From Malachius bipustulatus (Eukaryota; Arthropoda; Insecta; Coleoptera; Melyridae), in assembly GCA_910589415.1 (NCBI GenBank), contig OU342639.1, positions 20,096,268-20,160,267 on the forward strand: 64,000 bases of DNA, written 5' to 3'. The number at the start of each line of letters is the position of its first letter. The stretch's first letter is position 1. The notes below the pieces were generated by a model. It ran no database searches and was not told the DNA's origin. It saw only the letters and a list, made by a program, of their open reading frames with translations. A program made the position numbers and the translations under genes. Below, in pieces: positions 56,705 through 64,000 of the stretch.

Positions 56705-57665
56705 CCGACATGATCTATTACGCCACACCTTCTACAGCCCAGCAGCACAAAATCATCCAAAACAACAAGTTTTTTACGTAGCAATTGAGTGACTTCCAGG
56801 ATACTCTTTTGCTTATCACGGTACTTGAACCTGGTAACAACTTTGACTTCAGAAACTGCGTGATCCTTCAAACTGTTCTGAGAAAACAGATTATAAACTA
56901 TCATTTCATTGCTCTCCAAGTTCTGATCAACTTCCACATTCTTGACTAATTCACGCGGCAGTAATTTTTTGGACTCAGACACACGTAGTTTCGAACCAAA
57001 CTTAGATTTTAGAGCGCCTTTCAATATTTCCAAACCATCCGTTTCATTGCAAAATACAGCAGCTCCATTGTGAATCTTTTTAGTACCATTAACAGTTATG
57101 CTCGATGACACAATTTCAATCTCTTCCTTAATACACTTCAAGACATCATCTTGCGATCCTAAATTAGCTGACCTAAACAGATGAACCTGTGAATCAAACT
57201 TATTTGGATACCTAATTTTTTAGAACATTTAAAGAGCGCTTGCCGTCCGTGTTATCTCTCGCCGCAAAAGCAAGATCCATATCTGCCACCGGTTTGCTAT
57301 ATTTATTAGCAACTTCAACATTTAATTGTATTTCATTCAAAACTTTCTTCATCAACTCCAACTCTCTTCTCAAACATTCGATTTCTTTCTTATAGATGAT
57401 GACAACTTCATATTTGCCATAAACTTCACCAGCATCAGAAACAGAAGCTGACCCGGAAATTTTATGACCCGCAAAAACCTTACATTCATCACAAAATCAA
57501 TATAAGTTACCATTTTTGCTCACTATTTTACTCTTTTTACTCACTATTAGTTCAACCTTTACATTAACACATGCACTATGGAATCGTTTTTCGCAATTAT
57601 TATTATTACAACTTATCTGCCTTGTATTTACAATGAAATTGTCAGAGCAGCGAGTAGGTACACAC
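56698..57665 (-). pseudogene. LINE ORF1: PHD-like finger, coiled coil, RRM-like domain
   Basis: Read minus. About 57640-57480 gives a Cys/His finger: ISCNNNNCEKRFHSACVNV, then FCDECKVF. The 57400-57240 segment gives a coiled coil (YKKEIECLRRELELMKKVLN). The 57141-56700 segment is a 140-residue open frame ending KVVTRFKYRDKQKSILEVTQ, LLRKKL and RRCGVIDHVGVT. The V..R..Y.DKQ...LEV.P..R..L ... HV.VTRCF pattern is the RRM-like end just before the zinc knuckle in Jockey/CR1-group ORF1. The knuckle is gone, replaced by a MITE end. Stops near 57490 and 57210 break it. Confidence 0.65.
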
Positions 57666-57930
57666 GTACTCGCTCGGCATTTTAGTCACGAATGAAAAAA
57701 TAAATGCAAAATCGATTGAAAGTTGTAAGATAAGACTGAATCGTTAGTGGGTTGTTTGGAGTTCAGTCTTACCCAGCGACTTAAGTTTACGCAAGCAAGT
57801 ATTAACGCAACACTGAGCGTCTGTGCCGATCTTTATTAAGGAAAAAGAGAATATAAACAACTTAGAAAGAAAACGTACACATTTATTAATTTATTTATGC
57901 AGAAAAATATTATTTTATTATTTTTTTCAG

Positions 57931-58107
57931 ATAACAGAGCTGGACCATCGAATTTGGGGAATGTTATCAGTCAAATTCTCCTATGTAAACAAATAACACC
58001 TGATTTCAACCAAGAGGAATTATGTAGCATCTCTAAAGATTCACAAGAAATATCAAAAATAATTAAGGAAATGCAAGAGTATATGCCTAAGCAGGAAAAT
58101 AATTTAG
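57931..58107 (+). CDS. Host-gene internal exon, unidentified protein
   Basis: ATTTTTTTCAG acceptor (ends 57930) and TTTAG|GTAGGT donor. After two bases that complete the Asp codon begun at 53573, 58 codons stay open: NRAGPSNLGNVISQILLCKQ, ITPDFNQEELCSISKDSQEI, then SKIIKEMQEYMPKQENNL. One base (G) is left over. The second half is a charged, probably helical segment. Conserved-looking composition, clean splice sites and matching phase make this the strongest host-coding evidence in the window. Confidence 0.65.
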
Positions 58108-60126
58108 GTAGGTGATATTCTTAGCACATTTATGTTAATACAACACGAAAAGTTTGCATTGTTACTGTTTAAATGCTTCAAATTTTAAAAATCTTCATAC
58201 TTAAGTAATTTAATAAACCGCACCCTTATTCCTTCAGAAGCATTGGATTTCTGCTTTTGTGTTTATATATAAGTTAATAAGCATTTCTTTAAAAAAAATG
58301 AGATATTTTCAGATTTCAAAAATTAACTTTTATAAAGTCAGTCGGCTGATACCTACCTCAGATAATATGGAGTATGTCAATGCAAACTCTTGCTTAGATG
58401 CAGCATTTTAAAACATGAAACTGACAGCGACGGCAATGAATTGGCAACATTTAGACTTCGAAAAAGAATAAAATTGTGTCTTTACAGAAAGGACTGTCGC
58501 ATTAACCGAAGACCTTACAAGCCAGTGGACCAATAAACGTCGGAGAAATTCGCTCTATAAGAACATGGGACTGTTATGTTGTGTTCGTCGACCAAGCTAT
58601 CTGTGACTAACTCTAACACATTGATAAATGTTGTTCGTGAAACCCGTAAAAAAAAAGAAAATGTGAACGGCCCCAGAAGACTTCGCATCAATAAATAGAA
58701 GATACGAACTCTCTCTCTCTCTCCCTCTCTCCCTCTCTCTCTTGTCTTCGAGGTACATTTGTTTATAATAAAACTGTACAGGGTTTGTGATCCCAAAAGT
58801 TTTACGTATTAAATCTTATTTTGTGACATCAAGAAATATTTTTTATACATTTTCAGGTAAACGAAATCAAAAATGTAAAAAAGTTAAGTGGGTAATAAAA
58901 AAAAATCAAAAATCTGCTCGAATTTATCTGATTACGAAATATAGTTAAATTTTTCTTCACTAATAGACTTTACATAAACCACTAATTTTTGAGACTTATT
59001 AACTTAGTTTGTTTATTGCTGCATAGAGTACCTATAACAGTAAAACATACTCATTCAGACTGAGAATTATTATGTATCCCATAATTTTTTATTTGTATTA
59101 TTTTTTGATTCTTATATTTAAAAATCCATGGTTTTACAATGTGCTTGTTTCTACAATGGTCATGTGAAGGTCCAAGATTCAATCTCAGTCAGAGTTTTAG
59201 CATTTTTTCTTGTAAGTTACCCATTATATTTCTTTGTCTTTATTTACCACGAAAGCAATGTAGATTTGTTCTTGAATGGAAGAATAATTTTGCTTTATTA
59301 CGCGATACTTATTCCTGCTCTCAGAAAACTAACGAAATTTTGCGAAGTCTGCGAAGCCAACATTTTTTTCGGTCACCTCAGCTGACTAGAAATTCGTTTC
59401 TCTTAGGTACTATCAAAGTGAGCCAAATAATCAGAACTCAAGGTGAGGTAACAATTCTTCCCATTGCTACTTTTTATGAGTTGAAATTCTGACGTTTATC
59501 CTGGGGAATACTGACGCTTTGCCATCGATATTGGGGGCTTCAATCCCTAAAAAATAAAAAATGTTTAGTTATATCCAAGGAGTAACAAAAAATTCAAAAT
59601 TTGTTTCTGCTTACTCAGATATAGAGATATAGCTGCAACATCGACAATTGCCGTTTACCTTCTTCTTTCACTTCTACAACCAACAATTTTTTTTTTATTA
59701 TTTTTTAGAATAGTTTTAGAAAAAGTATACTCTATAACACACGCGAAATCTTCCCACAAACTCGCTACATATCATTTTCATCAATTCGTCATACAATTGC
59801 TGATGTGTCAATAAAAATAAGTAGGCGTGCACTTGACGTGCTGATAACTGTCAATAATAGTTAAATCAAGTTTAGTTCTCGAGTATCCTTCGTTAGCTAA
59901 CCCGATGATTTGTGAATGTTGGGTGTGGAAGTTAATAATTCCTAGAGAAGTGAGAATTTCGTGATTATAACGCTGCATTTATAACATGATGACTAACACC
60001 TTAAAACACTCGCTCTTTTCCTATGATTTCGGATAACAAATTATTATTTTTTTGTGCAACAGGCGTAGAAAAAAACTAACATGTAGCACATGCGTGAAGT
60101 CTTTCCACACAACGTCACAATTTAGA
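58108..60126. other. Downstream intron and unassigned DNA
   Basis: It contains a (CT)n microsatellite at about 58710-58741 and a TACAGGGTTTGTGATCCC transposon-end-like motif at 58778. Open frames at 59128-59492 are considered under the exon candidate at 59264. Confidence 0.4.
59264..59406 (+). CDS. Possible host exon, function unknown
   Basis: CAATGTAG|A acceptor and CTTAG|GTACTA donor bracket 143 nt. One frame reads FVLEWKNNFALLRDTYSCSQ, then KTNEILRSLRSQHFFRSPQL, then TRNSFLL. The style is protein-like and the strand agrees with the 57931 exon. Its entry phase needs two bases from the previous exon, whereas 57931-58107 leaves one, so a direct join fails. Confidence 0.25.
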
Positions 60127-61012
60127 GATGGTGTTTAAGTGTCCATCTGCGAAACTGATTTTTTATTGTATCTTTCGACAGAGTGGAACCATAATTCGGA
60201 AATTTTGTATACGGGTTTTCTATTTAATAACCCGTATTTTGAAAAATTCTGGGTATAACCGGAGCACCCAGAGGCGTAAAATCCAGGGACACCTTTTGTC
60301 TCGTAAAAGATTTTTAAACAGTTTTTTTTTATTGCTTTTTCGCAATGGCAGATTAAATTGCTTTAAAAAATTCATACTTCTAAAATTTCGTTTTTGAGAA
60401 AAATTCAAATGTAGATAGTGCTTTTATAATTTTTTTTTATCAATATTATTTTTATCTAATAGTCGAAGATAAGTACCTAAAATTGAAGAGCTTGCAGATA
60501 AAGCTGAAGTATTAGGAAAATTTAGATAATATTTTTTCGGGAAATGTTTTTTTATAAAAAGGTTTTTCGACACTCTGCATTTCGGTTAAAAAACATTTTC
60601 GGAAAAAAATATGTAAATTTTCCTAATAATTTGACTTTATCTGCAAGCCCTTCACTTTATGGTACTTATCTTATTAGGCTTATTAAATAAATATAATATA
60701 AATAAAAGAATGGTAAAAACGCTACATTTGAATTTTTCTCTGAAACGGTGCGTGCTATCGAAATTTTATAAGGCTGACATTCCGTAAAAACCATAAAAAA
60801 ATTAACAAACCAGTTCAGAATTTTTTACAGTACAAAAGGTGTCCAGTGATCCCGTATTCTATACCACTGGTTGCTTTGATCATACCATACCCACAATTTT
60901 TCCAAATACACGGGTTATTAAATAGAGAACCTGTTTAAAAAAAATTCAGAATTATTGATCCACTCCGTAAAATACAATAAAAACCAGTTTCGTAAATCGA
61001 CACTTAAACATC
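60127..61012. repeat. Foldback element, about 0.89 kb
   Basis: The left end is GATGGTGTTTAAGTGTC and the right end is GACACTTAAACATC. Matching interior landmarks are mirrored: ACGGGTT.TCTATTTAATAACCCGT against ACGGGTTATTAAATAGAGAACC, and CTTGCAGATAAAG against CTTTATCTGCAAG. The centre is near 60560-60590. The arms are diverged by indels, so it is older than the 4144 element. Confidence 0.8.
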
Positions 61013-64000
61013 CTGCAAAACACCTGTTGAAAAACATTTTCGAAAAAAAAATTTATTTGAATTTTTCTTATTATTTTAGCTGTAGGTATCTACAATCCCC
61101 TCAATTTATGGTACTTACCACTGAATCACCTTGTATAATGTAAGGTCAAAGTATTTAATAAATGCTTGACTTATTTAATCTTTCAGATAAATTCTGGTAG
61201 CCTTTTTTGTATTTTTTTGATAATCTTAAGTTCGATTTGCACTGTTGCATGACACTTTTCTATAATAAAAAATAATTTGCACCGCTGACACTATTTCTTA
61301 TAACAGGAGAAGTCAAATGGTCGCGTTCCATAAAAACTCTATATGATCCCATATTATATTTGGAATATTTTTTGTCTATTCTATTTGAAATAATGGTGTA
61401 ATATGACATTAAGTATAATATATTTTGCAATAATATTTTCCCGTGGAGGAAAAAATATCATTTTGTGGTATATTTTATATAAAAACCAAATGTTGAAAGT
61501 GTTGGAAAAATAATATCATATAATGGAATTGAAATATAAAATCAAATTTAATAATGACCTAAAACTGAAAATTGCCTACACCGATAAATATTACTTTTGT
61601 TAAAATCTATCTTTCTTCGTTAACATTGTATACGCTCATGGATAATCAGCACAAGAATTTAGCAGGGGTTACTCAAACAGCGCAATCATTATCTCAATCA
61701 CCAATTTAGAATTGAATTTTCACCCCCTAGCTTGCAAATACTTCATTAATACTTAGATTATAGGGGACAACGAAAAATCTCAAGCCTAATAAAACACAAT
61801 ACATATATGTTTCTATTAAATTTGCCAGCTTTACGTGCAGACAACAACAAAACTTGACCAGCTCCAGCTATAGGTACTGCCGTCGGTTTCTGAATTTCCC
61901 TTATCAAGTTGAGATAAACCTCATCAATTTTTTGTCATGAGAGGGATAGGAAGATTTTTTTCCATAAGGAATATATGGAAGAAAATATTATTCAATTGAA
62001 TTGCGAAAGATTCATTTTAAACTCAAAATGGGTGGATGATGGATGATCAAATCCCTAAATAACACCATTCCTCTTTAATTAGACCTGTGTTAGGTGACAC
62101 GAAAATTTTTATGTGTAACCAAAAAAAAAATCACCGGATCCATAACTTGTTCATGATCATATTATTCTAAGTCCACTTATGACCAGAACCTCATAAGTAT
62201 TACTATCGTCGGACTAAAGTAACGGTTCAAATAAACTAAAATCACGTTCCACTTTACATATTCTTTTGCAAAGTATTGAAACCTGTGAATCTTTTCAATC
62301 TTATAAAAATGGCGTGTCATTTCTTTTATCTCAAACTGATCACGCGAATCCACGTTTACTATCGTTTGCTTCGTAACATATTTTTCAATTTTAATCTACC
62401 TAGTAGTAATCATTCTCCTTCCTTATGCACCACCATCGCCCCTCAAATATTTCATTGATTTCTGTCACTTAATCGGTGGTCTTCTTCTATTTATGTAGGC
62501 ATATTTCATTGCCAGTCTCTCCATTATTCATTTGATTCATCTATTCCAACCATTCGTCTCCAAATTTTAAATGATGGCAATGATGGCAACCCAAGTTTCA
62601 AGTTTCGATCTGTCATCAAAAGCAAAAAATCTTTATATTTCGCTATAGTTGGCAAATCTAATTATTTCTTGTTTATTACCACCTATTCTACCTTATTTGA
62701 CTGTCTTCAATGGAAATATTTCTACTGAGTAGGTACCAGGTTTGCCATAAATTAAGTTTTGGATTCATTGATATCAAGATGTGAGCTGGGTGAGCATTCT
62801 TGTACCATAATTTGTTGCCTAAGCACTTCTATGATTCTTAATTGAGGAATTTTCAAGATAATTTTACAAAAATTACTGACTTTTATTATTTGACATATCT
62901 TAGAATGCGATCAGTTTCAATTTATATGATTAAGCTCGAAGTTACAGTAATCTCAATACAGTTACCTGGTTTACGCAAGACTTTTTTCTGAAACATATTT
63001 CTTACAGAGGTATTTGTGCAGCTGTGTGTATATCAAAGCTAGGTTTTTACTTCTTGAAAGGGTTTTTATGTATCATACACTACCTACTACTAGATAATCT
63101 CTTCATGCGAGGGATTGTAGGGAGACCCTCACACATGCGTCTATAAGTGTGAAAAATTGAGAAATGTAAAAAAAGTTCGCAAAACTCCCTAGGGATAAAA
63201 AAATCACTACCGATAATATCCCAAAACATAGATACTAACAGAGGGGCGAAATGGAGTTTTTGGCAAAATTTTCTGCTGATGGCTGGCATCTGTGCTTAGT
63301 CGCAGAAAGAAACAGATTCTAAATACGGAAAAAAATATGAAACGCGTCTGATTATCAAGAGCAGGTGAATCTCAATCCAGTCAAATCAAACTAAACACTC
63401 GCAACTCTTTCTTTGTGGGGATCGTTTGTTGAGTTCTAGTAGGTATTGGTATTGGACTACCTATACCATCTAAGTATAAATTTCATATTTGCTGATTAAA
63501 ATCAGAAGTTAATCTCTGTTTGAGTAACCGCCAATGTGTTTTTATTGTTGTTTCCTATTTAAATGTTTTATAAATTATAGTTCTGAGATAATTTTGAAAA
63601 TAATTATCATTTATTATGTACTTCATTTATTTTAAGACATTTTTGTAAATAAAAATTATTTAAAGGCCTGTCCAGTGTAACATTGGGATCAGTAAGCTAT
63701 CAATTATGACGTTTTGATATTCCAGTTGATTGAAGCTTATCAAAACTCGAATTTGATGACAATAATTCAAAAGTATGGCACATTATCACTATATTAGGTA
63801 ACTGGAATGCCTGTGCGCTCAAGTAAATGAAATAGGTAGGACAGATCTTAAAATCGTCTGAGAAATGAGACAACTTTCAAAAAATGTTTATAATTTTATA
63901 TAATTGACCATTATTCTTCGAAAAATGTAACATTGAAGGGAACTAACAACTCTTCTATACATCTTGACTGTACTTGCTAATCAGAGGAAATCTATACTGC
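61013..64000. other. No gene recognised
   Basis: A piece of the preceding foldback's interior is duplicated at about 61018-61125, ending CACCTTGTATAATG. The rest is AT-rich. Frames at 62276-62458 and 63080-63289 lack coding support. Confidence 0.4.

Overview
The window is eukaryotic, almost certainly arthropod and probably insect, nuclear DNA. It is AT-rich and has no prokaryotic-style gene packing. It is filled with decayed LINEs (Jockey/CR1-like, RTE-like, R1/I-like), BEL/Pao, DIRS-like and Ginger/KRBA2-like relics, solo LTRs, MITEs and many long foldback elements whose ends read TATACAGGGTG. Most open reading frames are antisense or repeat shadows. No rRNA, tRNA, CRISPR or operon structure was seen. 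I cannot name the species.

The standout is 20951-22691, a retrozyme-like array of a 320-bp unit. About 3.4 units lie on the minus strand and about 1.95 on the plus strand, head to head, flanked by a 12-bp direct repeat (20935-20946 and 22690-22701). Every ribozyme-bearing segment carries the same complete type I hammerhead self-cleaving ribozyme: core CTGAAGA, stem II GTCC/GGAC, GAAA, a very short stem III, a GUC cleavage triplet and a 6-bp stem I. There are six copies. Transcripts should cut themselves into 320-nt monomers that could circularise.

Layout. 1-6.6 kb: foldback elements in otherwise featureless DNA. 6.65-9.4 kb: three broken retroelements (integrase relic, DIRS-like ORF1, LINE endonuclease). 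9.65-12.67 kb: a repeat with internal tandem units, found again inverted at 23.1-26.96 kb, where two other foldbacks sit inside its (TA)n tract. 13.15-14.69 kb: a solo LTR carrying a MITE. 15.5-16.1 kb: a BEL/Pao relic. 20.9-22.7 kb: the hammerhead array. 30-36 kb: LINE and foldback pieces. 36.2-38.5 kb: a 2.2-kb foldback with a GC-richer core. 38.9-43.8 kb: LINE pieces, a MITE, a DNA-transposon composite with a MADF exon, and a 5S-like box. 47.9-49.9 kb: foldbacks, one split by a 674-bp solo LTR with a 6-bp target duplication. 52.1-53.2 kb: two LINE 3' ends.

The best host-gene evidence is a plus-strand pair of exons at 53437-53573 and 57931-58107. Both have good splice sites, and their phases join cleanly across a 4.36-kb intron that holds an antisense LINE. 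I do not recognise the protein. Two further exon candidates (50315-50542 and 59264-59406) on the same strand are weaker.
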